Part shown: piece by piece, positions 9,941 to 21,517 of the stretch
Layout of the letters: every line of letters begins with the position of its first letter
How positions within the stretch are numbered: the stretch's first letter is position 1
DNA from: Scleroderma bovista
Lineage: Eukaryota; Basidiomycota; Agaricomycetes; Boletales; Sclerodermataceae
Length of the DNA: 64,000 bases
Assembly: GCA_037178675.1 (NCBI GenBank)
Contig: JAYMGJ010000105.1
Location: forward strand, 62,001-126,000
Reading direction: 5' to 3'
Position numbers and translations under genes: made by a program
The notes under the pieces: model-generated
What the model was told of the DNA's origin: nothing
The model's database searches: none
Seen by the model: the letters and a program-made list of their open reading frames with translations, nothing else

Positions 9941-11896
9941 TTCGGACGCATGGACCACGGAGCTACACAATGCCGGTATCATAAACCGCTTCAGTACCAT
10001 ACCAGACGGACTTAAGTTAGGTTTTAGAATAGATTTTCCTAATATCACGCACGTACAAATCCCCATGAATGCACCATCAATTAACACTTACAGCTCCGAG
10101 TTCGGAGATACCATACAGAAAGAAATCATTAAAGGCAGATACATTGGACCATTTCCCCTTTCACTCGTTTATGATACTTTAGGACCTTTCCAGTCGTCCC
10201 CACTCTCTTTAATCCCCAAGCCAGGTCGTCCTGGCAAATTCAGATTAGTTCAGAACTTCTCTTTCCCTTCAACACCGAACTCCGCTAACCCTTCTCCATC
10301 CATCAATTCAGGGATAGATGCCGATAATTTTCCGACAACGTGGGGGAAGTTCTCCACGGTCTACCTGCTGGCAGCAAGACTCCCCTTGGGCTCGGAAGCA
10401 GCAACACGTGATGTCGCTGAAGCCTACCGCACAGTCCCTTTACACCATTCCCAATGGCCGGCAGCAGTGGTACGCACGTCACATTCAGAAGGATGCATTG
10501 ACACGTGCCTAGCTTTTGGGGCATCACCATCAGCAGGCGTCTATGGCCATGTGGCAGATGCAGCTGCCGAAATCTTCAGACATCACGGCATTGGCCCACT
10601 CGATAAATGGGTCGATGATCACATATTTTTTCGAGTAAAACGAGAGCACATCACGGACTACAACAAAGCCCGCAGCGGATGGCACCAACAAATATTGACA
10701 GGAGGCCCGCAACGGAATGGCGGCCGCATATGGTTTGAAGGCCACGCAACTGCGGACGGCAACACAGAGGAATTCAACGAAGACTGCTCGGCACCCATAC
10801 AAGATTTGTCACACATTTCACCCCGTTGCGAACACGACGCAACCTTTTCATACAGCTTGGCGGACATTGACAGATTATCAGAAATCCTGGGCATACCGTG
10901 GGAGACATCAAAAGACCAACCATTCGGCCCGACCACAACATACATCGGTTTCGTCTGGGACCTGAAGGAACGAACGGTTAAGCTCAGTCAAGAGAAGGCA
11001 GACAAATATCTCAGGGCAATCGAAGAGTGGCAGTCTTGCCAGACACACCGCCTGGACGAAGTACAAAAACTATATGGCAAACTACTGCATACGGCGTCAC
11101 TCATCCCGGCCGGCAGGGCTTATCTTACAGGCCTAGAACGCATGATAGCAGTGTGTTCAAAAAAACCTTTCATGCCGCACCGGCCAGACAAAGCCATATC
11201 CAACGATCTCACATGGTGGCACCGTGCAATAAAAAATGGAACGGCCATCCGCAGCATCTTCCCCCCTCCCCCTCGTGCAGATCACCAAGCCTTCTCCAAT
11301 GCTAGCTCTAGCATCGGTATTGGCATCGTCATCGGCAAACGATGGAGAGCCTGGCGCCTCGTCCCAGGCTGGCAAACACTCAATGGGAAAAGAGACATCG
11401 CATGGGCAGAAGCAATCGGATTCGAGTTCCTTTTGCTCGCCCTCGCTAGCGGCGTTAACACGTCACTATCTATGGAGACAACACCAGCGTCATCGAGAGC
11501 TGGAGAGTGGGCAGGCATCGGAACAAACTCATCAATGAAGTTTTCAGACGCATTCACGCTTTCCTGGCCGACCGCTCCTCCAACGTCATCTCTGTCCATG
11601 CAGTGTTTGTCCCCAGCGGACACAACCCAGCCGACGGCCCGTCCAGAGGTATATACCCCCCTGCAGAGCTACTCCTCCCTCCTGTCGCCGTCCCTCAGCA
11701 CCTTCAACAATTCCTTGTTGATTGCACATCACCCCTCACGTCTACCGAGTTCAGAGCCCTCCAGGAAGGTAGATACACCAATCCCGCCGCTAAACTCATT
11801 GACCGCGTTAAGCGCAAACAAGAAGTCGACGAACGCCTGCTCTCCGACCAACGCCAAGATGACCTGGCCATCAGGGAATCGCTCACCAGGGATTGA
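9714..11896 (+). CDS. DIRS-like reverse transcriptase-RNase H, frameshifted in RNase H
   Basis: The open frame begins at 9714, overlapping gag in the +1 frame; recognisable RT starts near 9900. RT motifs are TRDVAEAYRTVPL (catalytic Asp, about 10404), the CLAFGASPSAG block and KWVDDHIFF (Asp-Asp, about 10606). RNase H follows (AWAEAIGFEFLLLALASGV), but near 11457 the sense moves to another frame. There it continues as HVTIYGDNTSVIESW, RRIHAFL and VPSGHNPADGPSRG and ends at TGA 11894-11896. Staying in the original frame gives Ser/Thr/Pro-rich text with no domain. The shift breaks the RNase H, so this copy is probably not autonomous. Confidence 0.85.
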
Positions 11897-12029
11897 AGTG
11901 CCTAGGCAACGGTTCGACCAGCCTTTACCCAGCACTTGCCTTTCGCAGGCAAAGCCCCGCCCATACAAACCAGACCTCACCCCAGCCACATCCCCCCTAC
12001 GACCGCACTGCCTCGCACGTCAACGATTA

Positions 12030-13109
12030 ATGAGCTGGCGCCCATCTGCGACATCCCCACGCTCATTACCATCCGACCTCAACCAAAATTTATCAGATGT
12101 GGAGATTGAACGCATAGAGCGGGTCATTGGAGCCTCATGGTCGGAGTCAACTAAAGAACTATATGGTACTGGGCTCCTAATCTTTCATGTATATTGTGAC
12201 ATCCACGGTGTACCAGAACGTCACCGGGCACCGGTCACATCCCATGTTTTCACAGCTTTCATGTCGAGCTGCGCGGGTGCGTACTCAGGGTCTGCAATAT
12301 CCAACTACGCGGCGGCAGTACGAGCATGGCACCTACTTCATGGGATGGAATGGCGAGTAAACGAGACAGAGTACAAAGCACTGCTGGAAGGAGCAACCAG
12401 ACTGGCGCCTTCGTCTTCCAAACGCTCCAAACGAGCTCCGTTCTCGCTAGAAATACTCGAGATTTTCCATTCCCTCATGGACCACAACAACCTGCGCGAT
12501 GCAGCAATCTTCGCCTGCATAGTCTGCACCTTCTTTTGCATAGCACGCCTGGGGGAGTTTACAGTTCCAGCCATATCAAAGTTTGACCCAGCGAAACACA
12601 TCACGAGAGCCGGTCTCTCCTTCACACAGAATCATCAAGGTCTCCCGGTCATCAAATTCGCCTTGCCAACGACCAAAACGTCAACCGTGGGAGAAGATGT
12701 CCACTGTGCTCCACACGCTCTACCATCGCCATCAGACCCAAAAACAGCGTTAGACAACCACATGCGCATCAACGCTGACAATGGCGGAGCGCACTTATTT
12801 GCGTGGAGACATCCCACGAGCGGATTGCGCCCGCTCTCTAAAAAAGAGGTAATCAAGCGCATCGATTCTATCACCAAAGCTCATCCAAACATGCCGGATT
12901 TAAAGGGCCACAGTCTTCGCATAGGAGGAACACTTTTCTACTTACTCAAAGGGGTCCCTTTTGACGTCGTAAAAACAATGGGGCGATGGTCTAGCGAATC
13001 GTTCACCCTATACCTAAGGCATCACGCACTCATTTTAGCGCCATACCTACAAAGTCAACCGGACATCCTGGATAACTTGCGGCGGTACATTCTTCCTCCC
13101 GTAAGATAA
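12030..13109 (+). CDS. DIRS-like tyrosine recombinase
   Basis: This block lies in the same phase as the RT start. The first useful Met is near 12030 (MSWRPSATSPRS); the frame upstream is open only because the RT frame has shifted. The core carries the tyrosine recombinase signature: box I Arg in FFCIARLGEF, HSLRIGG (His-x-x-Arg), GRWSSESF in the second-His position, and the nucleophile Tyr in TLYLRHH. It would integrate a circular cDNA by strand exchange rather than by a DDE integrase. All catalytic positions look present and the frame runs to TAA at 13107-13109. Confidence 0.88.
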   Translation: MSWRPSATSPRSLPSDLNQNLSDVEIERIERVIGASWSESTKELYGTGLLIFHVYCDIHGVPERHRAPVTSHVFTAFMSSCAGAYSGSAISNYAAAVRAWHLLHGMEWRVNETEYKALLEGATRLAPSSSKRSKRAPFSLEILEIFHSLMDHNNLRDAAIFACIVCTFFCIARLGEFTVPAISKFDPAKHITRAGLSFTQNHQGLPVIKFALPTTKTSTVGEDVHCAPHALPSPSDPKTALDNHMRINADNGGAHLFAWRHPTSGLRPLSKKEVIKRIDSITKAHPNMPDLKGHSLRIGGTLFYLLKGVPFDVVKTMGRWSSESFTLYLRHHALILAPYLQSQPDILDNLRRYILPPVR

Positions 13110-13415
13110 GCCATCAGTCCAAAGTGAGTACATGCTCCTACTATCGGGGTTTTCAAGCTCACTGTGAAGCGTCGCCTACTCCTACTTTATACGGGATCAC
13201 AGCTCGCTCTCCCCGACAGGTTCGGGTCCAGTTTCGCGCCGGAAAAACCTTTGGTTTTTCGCCCAAGTCCTAAAGTAGTCCACACACCCATAAGCATTGC
13301 ATTGTCTTGTACACACACGCTATCCTAGGTTATCGGTATCGCGTGATCTACTGGTACACAAGTATCATCTCCCGGTTCTGAAACTCGAAACGCATAGACG
13401 GTCATTTCACTTACC
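13110..13415 (+). other. 3' non-coding part of the DIRS-like element
   Basis: There is no supported ORF. The stretch contains a short hairpin-like segment, GGAAAAACCTTTGGTTTTTC, at about 13240-13259 that could act in termination or as an element end. It lies between the recombinase stop and the right terminal repeat block. Confidence 0.5.
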
Positions 13416-13515
13416 TTCTGCTGTTCCGCATGTGGACTTGCCTGAGCACCTGTCTTATCTGCTGTGTGTTGTGCCTCTCTGTAGTGTCTCTCCATAGTTT
13501 ACTCTCTCTCCTCTG

Positions 13516-13593
13516 TGTTACTGTTAGTGCTGGCGAGGTCTTATTTTGCCTGAGCTTTGTATAGTGTAGTCAGCCATATCTTTATTTCATTTC
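13516..13593 (+). repeat. Right copy of the DIRS-like terminal direct repeat
   Basis: This is the partner of 7833-7912. It is directly preceded by 13412-13497, which resembles the reverse complement of 7438-7510 (shared core CCTGAGCACCTGTCTTATCTGCTGTG against the left end read backwards, with several mismatches). The right end therefore joins an inverted-type and a direct-type repeat, an arrangement compatible with DIRS-order termini. Confidence 0.75.
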
Positions 13594-13722
13594 TGATACT
13601 ATCGCCTACTCGAAATGCTGCCTGCGTCAGCAGAACCCTTGCTTGCTGCATGCACTTTGGATTGCTTAAGTTGATTACCTGATGTCTATCAGATGCATGG
13701 TAGGCAATAGTATCAACTTCTA
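13592..13722. mobile_element. MITE-like unit with 16-bp terminal inverted repeats
   Basis: The ends TGATACTATCGCCTAC and GTAGGCAATAGTATCA are inverted copies with one mismatch, about 130 bp apart, with no coding capacity between. The flanks ATTTC and ACTTC match at four of five bases and could be a decayed target duplication. The internal CTCGAAATGCTGCC...CAGAACCCTTGCT segment recurs in diverged form near 43597-43655, so it belongs to a repeat family. Confidence 0.55.
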
Positions 13723-14253
13723 AGACACTCGTTCTGCCTATTATACATATTAAGTAGTCACCCCCAGAGCAGAGGGACATGCTTGGAAGACAACTTGAAT
13801 GTGGGCACAGCATTTGTCCAATACCCAAAAAAAAACTAGGCAAATGCTCCCATTGAATCATAGGTACCAATATTATACGGTACCACGCGTGGTGGTTGCT
13901 GGTGGTTGACGTCCAACGACGCGTCCACACAACTGACAGTCCTTTCCATTCGTAGGTTTATGTAACGTCGAACTACACCTTTTCAGGTAAGAGCCTATGA
14001 TAAAGCTGGGCGATACGACCTTTTTCAAAAGGCGAGGGGACCGACTTGGGGAGGAAATCGAAGAAGCAATACGACAGCCGCGGGAATCTGCGTTGAACCT
14101 CCCAAGGCGGTCTGGCACAGAGCCAGCTCAGCCAAATTCCATGGCAGCTTTGAGGACTTGAGAAAGAGACCCCATAATATCTTGATAGACGCATGAGGGT
14201 TCATTGAAATATCCACCAAGATATCTTGCGACGCACCGAGATCAATCACGTGA
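13723..14253. other. Intergenic region downstream of the NACHT gene
   Basis: There is no firm gene. On the minus strand 14025-14249 is open (reading such as WNLAELALCQTAL) and could be a further 3' exon or relic of the NACHT gene, but no splice joint in phase was found that requires it. Confidence 0.4.
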
Positions 14254-17200
14254 TTAAACCTGCGTATTCTCTCGCTTTGGCTTCCACCAAGGCAGCATTA
14301 TACAACACCAAGAGTTCGCCTCAACGGGACTACTATCTGAACGAGTTCCTGAGGGTGAATTCGTCGAAGTAGGGGTGTTAGAGTTTCCTATGGGAGATTC
14401 CACTGGCGAACCACGGGGAACAAGCCCATTATCAGCCGACATCTGGAAGGTCAGTCTTTTTTGTTCAGGGGGTGACTCGTTCTTCGCCACGGCCAAGACC
14501 TGAAGAGGAGTTAGAATGTCCCTGTGTGACGCAACGATGTTGGAAGGCCTACCGATTTCAAACGAGCACAGGCTGCATCGTCTTCCTCCATCCTGGAGTG
14601 TTCATCAACGTCTGGGTCCTTCCGCTCTCCGCGTTGTGAAAGGCGAAAGAAGGCGCTGTGTTTCCCAGATGTGGTCTGCGATGTTGGAAGCCGACTTTCT
14701 GGACGTTGCGCAATCACTCCCCGCTTAAGTCGTCCCAAGAAATGCTGACGGTCTGGCAGTTTGGGCTCAGGCAGCGAAGGTGTCGTAGGATTCTGCGGTG
14801 GAGTCAGTCGGGCGCAGTGTGAAGAAGCCACATTGGGTGACGCACAAATGAGCTTATACCTGGAAACAATTCATCATCCGAGAGATCAGGGGAAACCTCT
14901 TCGGGCACTGCGGGTGACTGAGGGGGAAAGAGTCAGTAGTATTTTCGGATGGAAACCAATGGTATACATACATCGAGAAACTCCTCTGATGATTTCTCGC
15001 TAGAGTGATCGTCAATATCGTCTGGGATGTCATCAAAATTGACAAAGTATTCTCCGCTCCTTGACGAACCGTGAAGGAAATCATAAAATGAAGGATGTAA
15101 GGGTCGGACGGGGGCGGAAGGGCTGGTACCACCGGACAGGAAAGGAGCCATTGACATCAGAGTATTGCGATGGTTTGGTTTGTGTAGGAAACGGGCCTCC
15201 ACTGCATCCCAAAGAAGTGGTTCCTTTGCAGAGAGGACCATATGGAGGACGGAACGAAATAGCACAAGGGATTCTGAGGACTTGGCAATGATGGCATCTA
15301 GATTTGTACGATACATTTCGTCCAGAAGCGTTGGACCTTGTTCATCTAGATCGTTGAAGCGCTCCTTTGCTGTTTCGCCAGCTCTATACGTCTTGATAGA
15401 TGTGCAGGCGAGCCTAGCCCACTCAAATAGACCATTTGCATCCCGAACCATACGATTGATTTCCGTCTCCTCGATGCCTTCTAAATGCCCAACCTCCTTG
15501 GAAATAAATAGATGAATATCGCGTTCAGTGACTGCAGCAGGGATATCATCCAAAGATACGGATGTCACATGCGGCAGTTTGTTTAGAGCGAGTTGAATGT
15601 CATGCGATGGCTGGGATGTCACGAGAAAGCGGAAGTTGGACGGGAGGTTGACAGTTTTTGCCGACGTAAGCACCGACAAGATTTGACTTCGTACAGAAGC
15701 TGGACCGCATTTGTCCAAGCCGTCGATAACCACTACCACTTTCCCGACTATCCCATTCGAGACACGAGACAGCGGTCCCAAGATTAGGTTGTCCCACTGC
15801 CGTATGAGGTCAGGCGAGGTCTTCAGTGACTGATCCTTCTCGATGGCGTCAGCCAATGCTTGTCTCCATGTAGGATAACGGTCTGCCATATCGCGTGCTA
15901 TGGTCGTCATCATCTTGTCCTCCAGGTGTTCAGCGACTCTGTTCCGGTCGAAGCAAAAGCATGATCCAAGTATTCCTACGGTCTCGGACCACGATGCAAT
16001 AGTGTGTGCGATGGCAGATTTGCCCTTGCCGGCCGGGCCGTGAAGCCAGAAGATGCGGGGAACGTTAGGATCGGAGGCGCTGATCCAGTTGACGATATCC
16101 GATAGAACTTCCCTCCTCGTCCCATCGAGGCATCTCTTTGTAGTGTTCAGTCCTGCACCGCCTGCATATGGCCCGCTGTCTACGTTCATGTCATCCAGCA
16201 CACGATAGACGTTGACGTTCGGTTCTTCTGTCGAACGGTCGCGGTATTGTTGCATTAAATCATCTAGCGCCTTGCAGTAGCTCCCAACTGCCGTTTGTGT
16301 TTCAGCCATGACATCCTTTCCGCGTCGGCTCCCTGACATAGCATTTGTGAGAACCTTCCAAGAACAAAAAGGTGGGATTATCTCACATAAATTCTGCGTC
16401 TCTGCATAGCTTTTTGTGAACTGTGCACAAGCACTGATTACACGCGCGAACTGAGCCAATATGTCTCTCGTTGCATCCATATTGTTGAGGGTGCCATCTT
16501 CCAAGAGAAACCCATAAACGCGCCCAATCTTAGGGAGCAGATCAGGCACCCGAACGAACTTGTCTGTGTTTATTTGGGTGATAATAGACTGTGCGGGACA
16601 ATATGAGATGTAAGTACATAACCACAAGAAGACTTACTTGAGCAACACTGGTCAACGTCCCCAACGCCAGTTTGGTATAGGGGTGTTCCTACGTTTTCAG
16701 GTATGTTGAAAGGCTCACGTGAAGGAAAGAAAAAGAATCGTACATTGGCTGCAGTGTTTGCCGCAGTGATAAAAGATTCGAGTGGTCGAAGGAATGTGTA
16801 GTTCCCATCTATCTGGGGAATAGACGTTTCTGCAACAGCCCTTTGGCTAAGGATGGGCACAGGCGCGGTGACATCCACTTCTTCTGCTGAATCATGCCGG
16901 ATGAGACCAAATGCGGCGCTAGTAGGTGCAAGTGCATTTTGGTGTGCCGACTGATCGGTCTGTCGCAATTAGAGTGTTGGGGAGATCAGCGTAGACGAGC
17001 CACACGACATACCTTCCGGCCTAATCGAATAAATTGAACTGGTTCCTCTGATACGAGTGTACTAGCACTCGGTGAGGAACCTGGTGTGCTCTGGCGCAGT
17101 GGTAGCACAGAACGGCCCTTTCGCACTGGCACAGGTTCTGCCATCCTGCTCAATGCATCACAGTCTAGGACATCTTCGCGCGTAAGATCCTGAGACCACC

Positions 17201-17303
17201 ATTCGGTCAAGGTGGTGAACTGGAAGGAAAATACACGTACAAGAGAATGGGGTTCCGTTGGCGAAGAGGATCTACTATCGAATCCATTTCCCTTAGGTTG
17301 CAT
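14254..17303 (-). CDS. NACHT-domain STAND protein with novel C-terminal region
   Basis: Seven exons join in phase: 17013-17303, 16744-16959, 16638-16688, 14972-16588, 14860-14907, 14553-14792, 14254-14499, giving about 902 residues. The start is the first ATG in an open frame, so the N-terminus is tentative. A helical N-terminal region (TLTSVAQ, then LPKIGRVYGFL) precedes NACHT. Walker A is HGPAGKGKS near residue 370; Walker B is VVVIDGLDKCG, where Asp-Glu is more usual than Asp-Lys. The post-NACHT block LHPSFYDFLHGSSRSGEYF is typical of agaricomycete NLR-like proteins. Instead of WD40, ankyrin or TPR repeats, about 180 polar low-complexity residues follow. NACHT proteins are NTP-driven switches often tied to fungal self/non-self recognition. 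Confidence 0.85.
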
Positions 17304-18469
17304 GGCATCGATAGTCCATGTGTCTATAATCCTTTTCCTGGTGTTGATATCGTTTGATGTTACTCGAAGATGGGACAACCAGTTAGTGGCTAGCTTGCAC
17401 TAGCACTGGCAGACTGCAGTCGGTGTTGCTGTGTTGCCTACTTACATAGTTCGCACGTCCCATGCCCTCGGCACAAGTGGAAGAGACCGGGCGGACCTCA
17501 TTGGAAGACGATTCCGGGGCCGCGACCCTCCTCACTTTCAGACATACCCCGCCTTGCCTATCGTGCTTATTATGTTCATCTTCATTGCTTCATAACTGCA
17601 CGACTGACATTAGTACTACATAGTAAGGGAGGCGATAGCCTATCTGCAGACTTGAATCTGACTACCTCGTCGAGGCAAGCTTTCGGCTTTTTAAACACCT
17701 TACAACGCCTAGCTGTGCTGTGAATGGGAATGTGAAATGAAGAGCAGCCATTTGTGCATCGATATACCCTGGAGGACTGCGTGGACATTCAAGATGACAG
17801 TGATATCGGAGTTGTGTCACCACAACAGACACACCGAAGTGTTTTTATACATTACTCAGTGGCATCGTTGCTTTCCCGCTGTGTCTCTGGCAGGTTCTGG
17901 CTCTCGCCATTCGAGGATTACCCATTATTTCCACCGGTCCTTCTGACGGTCGGTTCCTACATAAAGCAGAGAGGACTGGTAAGCAAATAAACACCCCGAC
18001 AAGTTACCGAACAACGAGCAAGCACGAGGGAATGATTGTCTTCTGTCGAGTCTTTGATCTGCCTAGGGAAGACTCAGAAAGCATCGCACGCTGGCCGCTG
18101 ACTACTTAGTGCATGAACGCTTTCACTCTGGATTATGACTGCCACCTTAGAACGACCATCACAGACAGCTCCAATATATCGCCGACGAGCCCAAGTAATT
18201 GAAGGCGTGTTACGATGGGTTTGATTGATAAAATCAAAGACTTGAATGCTCAATAATGTTAATTCTCGAAGCAAGTCCAGTCATGTATGAACCCCTTACC
18301 TATCTCCCAGACTTCCACCAACCGTAGCCACTAGAGCACCAATCGACGATCGTCAAGGCTCCTGTGAAGATCTCCCATTGTTACTTGTACATACTCAAGA
18401 AGGATTCCAGGGACCGAAGCCTGGCAACTGCGTCGTGTAGGAATTCGAATCATTCCCGTTAACGGTTGT
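17304..18469. other. 5' flank of the NACHT gene and spacer of the first array unit
   Basis: No supported ORF. Parts recur in later units: the segment around 18030-18075 (TTTGATCTGCC context) resembles 23840-23890 and 30260-30310, and 18425-18470 resembles 24880-24915. It is therefore the first copy of the spacer that lies between NACHT-derived and membrane-protein-derived sequence in the tandem array. Confidence 0.5.
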
Positions 18470-18841
18470 CGGGCGTTTCAGTGGCCATTCTCGGGTTCGC
18501 TGACACCCCATGACTCAGGCTATCGCAGGGGACGATCGGTGAGCATTATGATGATGTTCTGGTGTGGCTTTGTCCTCTTTGCCGTGCCATACAAGGCCCC
18601 CACTGATCCCCAGCCGTGGTTCTTGACTCCATTTCTAGGTGAATACATAGGTGAAGCACACAGCACGTGCCGAGAAATAGCACTGGCGAGATAGCGTCGT
18701 TACCCGCCACCCCGGGCAGTGGATGTATAGGGATGCATCAAATGGTCGTTTCCGATGGCATAGCCATCATTCGACCTCTCAGCGTCCTTCATTCCTCTGG
18801 GATTCGGTCTGCTTTGTGACAGGACCACTCAAACATCTTCG

Positions 18842-20470
18842 ATGTCCTCTCAGTTGTGGGTGCCTCTCGTACTTCGCAGATATCCAACACTAACTGTCAA
18901 ACTTTGAATTCCAGAGACATTTATGCTTCATTTGCTACTGTAGTTCTCAGTGAGACTCTTGCACCCACAACTACTAGACGCTGAAACTTGTGTGCAGCTT
19001 TAATATTATATGACTACGCACTCACGATCGCACGAGAAATTGAGCTATTCTGGCAAAAACCCAAAAGTTCATGGGGGTTTACTCTCTTTGTCGCCAATCG
19101 ATATACCACCATTCTGGGTCATACTCCTTTCCTGCTGTATTCGTTCTGGACGCCAGAAGCTTCATCAGATTACTATGCAAGTCACTTCTCTTGATCCATC
19201 TCGTATTCTGATGCAACTACCTTTTTTCTGAAACTAGCGGTGAGATTCTTATCCCAGTTCAATTCCCCACTGGTTAAATAGCAACTTATCAGGTGTAATT
19301 TCCTACGCCCCTGTGCGGAAGTGATGGTCATGGTCATCCAGATCATTGGATCGGGTACGTAGTTCATTGTTCCATCTCATGTTCATTGTTGTAACGAACC
19401 AAAGTCATCATGGGGATACGTGTCCGCGCTCTTTATCAAAATAGCCGGCCGGTTTTGATCTTAATTGTGGCGTTTTGGATTGGTGCAACAGCTGTTGGCT
19501 GTGTATGTGTGTTCCCTCAATGCATGATCACCTGCCGACGACTAATATAGTGACTAAAAGTGGGCAGTACTTTCCCGCAATTTCTTTACTTCAGATTCGA
19601 TGGTTCACATTCTTCCGTCACCATTACCTGGGAATGTCGGCTGTCCCTCCAGTTCGGGTTTGACATCGGAGCAGTGAGCCTTCTCCGTATTGTGTATATT
19701 TGTGAGGGTTGATATCCTACAGGGGCATATGTGGGTCACATCAATCAGACTCCAGAAAGTTACCGACATGTCTGTCTTTACACACACCGTTAGACTTGGC
19801 AGTTGCATGGAGTGTACAACTTCTTTTTGACATTTTTATCTTCCTACTTACCCTCATGCGATCACTGCATATTCGGAAAGAAAGGAGCCGGGGTATAATA
19901 GAAATCCTGCTACGAGATGGTGTGTCTTTCGAACTCGGACTTCCGTTCAAACTTATGCTGATGGATTGTTAGGTTCGCTGTACTTTGCGTGCGTCGAGCA
20001 CTGCTTTGTTTAAGGGGATTAATGTTGTTGAAACACCATCCTTTCAGGATAATGTGCACAGCCAATGTTGTGAACATAATTGTGTTATTGGTGAGTTGTA
20101 CAGTTGTGTCCCTCCCCATGTTCTTGAAACAACCTGGGTTAGGTGGTAACAGTGAGTTTTCGGTGTCGTCACAGCATTGAATGTGAGGCTGAACCATTTC
20201 TTCAAGAACTCCCTCAAAGGTGTCACTAGTAGCTTGACCAACGTGTTAGTTTCTGTTCGATTCGAAGTGATGACCGAGAACCAAAATCAATCCCCATTAG
20301 GATTTCGGCAATACTGATTTCAAGGCTGATGTTAAACCTTCGGGATCCAAAGGTAACGAACCAAACGGGATCTTCAATGTACCTATCATCGGATGCAAGT
20401 ATTGTATTCGCTGTGCTACCTGCTCGCATGGCGATTGGTGCTAGGACTGGAATGGCGTCCGTGGGATGCC
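18842..20470 (+). pseudogene. DUF6533 membrane protein, array copy 1
   Basis: The copy starts ATGTCCTCTCAG. After a likely intron it reads IYASFATVVLSE, then the DUF6533 core LYDYALTIAREIELFW and FVANRY. Further exons give VMVIQIIGS joined to MGIRVRALYQNSRPV, two hydrophobic segments (LAVAWSVQLLFDIFIFLLTLM and LLRDG...LYFAC), NVVNIIVLL and the family-typical end ISRLMLNLRDP. The plan is a multi-spanning integral membrane protein. Compared with copies 2 and 3 it has lost about 20 bp before the core (around 18970), where an exon end should be, and some exons contain stops. It is probably dead, although isolated exons are well kept. Confidence 0.75.
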
Positions 20471-20835
20471 ATGACAGACACTGATGTTCGTTACAAGTGT
20501 GGCATGATTACCTATGGTAGTATGTGAGTATACTATCCACAATACATGATGTCCCAGCTAAAATATCAGGATAGATTTAATGTGTTATATTCTATTTGCA
20601 TAATTACATTGGGGTCACTATCATATCGATCTCGGACAGCAGCTAACAATATCACGTAGTTTCACAGACGTAGGTGTATAGTTGTCATGATGGAGATGAC
20701 ACGGAATTTTACACCTCCGAGATGGTATTTGCTCATGAGAATTCACCGGCCTACCTTGTTTCTAGGCATTCGACCCATAGCTCTGACTAACTAGTCAAGG
20801 ATAACATCCTTAAGGACCACTTTCGGTAGAATTAC
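20471..20835 (+). repeat. Post-block 1 of the tandem array
   Basis: This non-coding segment follows DUF6533 copy 1 and contains phrases repeated after the other copies: GCATAATTACAT near 20600, GGTATTTGCTC and the AAGGACCACTTTCGGTAGAAT end. It resembles 22770-23115, 26955-27310 and 29660-29840. It probably includes the 3' UTR of the membrane-protein gene. Confidence 0.65.
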
Positions 20836-21019
20836 ACAGATATCTCGGGGAAGGGCACGGTAGACGAACCTCTTTGACCGATAGGATAAATATCCGTGCA
20901 GGGCAATGTGTTGGATGTAGTTGTGGTGTCTGTTCGTGCACGGGTGCGGCGGCGTCGTGTTCTGGGTTCGCATTCGGGTTGTCGGTGTCTTATCCTCGTC
21001 AACGATATTTGGGTATTTC
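20836..21019 (-). pseudogene. Fused scraps of NACHT exon (about 50 bp) and F-box gene (about 110 bp)
   Basis: 20836-20892 resembles the 5' region of the NACHT gene (compare GGTAGACGAACCTCTTTGACC with 17000-17030 and 27405-27450). 20893-21000 closely matches 31636-31735 in the F-box gene (GTGTTGGATGTAGTTGTGG). The order is the same as in the longer units, so this is a unit shortened by deletions rather than a new arrangement. Confidence 0.7.
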
Positions 21020-21517
21020 AGAGACTATTCTCGGGTTCGCTGACACCCCGTGATCCTTATTGCAGGGGGACGATCGATGAGCAATATGTTGTCAGTTGAT
21101 GTTCTGGTATGGTTTGTCTTCTTTGGCGTGCCATACATTAACGCCATTTCCCCCACTGATCCCCAGCCGTTAGTTCTTGACTTCATGTTTCGAGCTGAAG
21201 ACATGGGAGAAGTGCGCACAACACCTGGGAGAATATCAAAAATAGCACTGGTGAGATAGCATTGTTACTAGAGACCTGCCACCGGAGAATGTATAGAGAT
21301 GTATCAGATTCGGAGAAATGGCCGTTTCTGATGGCATAGCTATCATTCGACGGTCGACCTTTCAGCGATGTGGGCAGAAGGTCCTGTTACGTATTTATGC
21401 ATTGCCTTGAAAACGTGCTCTGGCCCTGGGAGACTGAAAATATACATAGGCTGCCATCTATCTTGCTTCATTCCTCTTGGATTCGGATTGCTTAAAAAGA
21501 CCACTCAGACTTCTTTG

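Larger units (their letters stand above)
7440..13600 (+). mobile_element. Ngaro/DIRS-like tyrosine-recombinase retrotransposon
   Basis: Three coding blocks lie in order: a gag-like protein with coiled coil and Cys/His motif, RT plus RNase H, and a tyrosine recombinase. An RT joined to a tyrosine recombinase instead of a DDE integrase defines the DIRS order. No methyltransferase was seen, and Ngaro-type elements are known from basidiomycetes. Terminal sequence blocks recur at both ends: 7833-7912 is repeated at 13516-13593 in the same orientation, and about 7440-7510 resembles 13412-13497 in inverted orientation. Exact ends are not resolved. The Gypsy LTR abuts the left end, so the Gypsy element may have inserted into it. 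Confidence 0.85.

Noticed and set aside
9714..13109. A single 1131-residue RT-recombinase fusion protein
   Set aside because: The sense of RNase H moves to another frame near 11457; the stretch between about 11460 and 12030 in the main frame is not protein-like.
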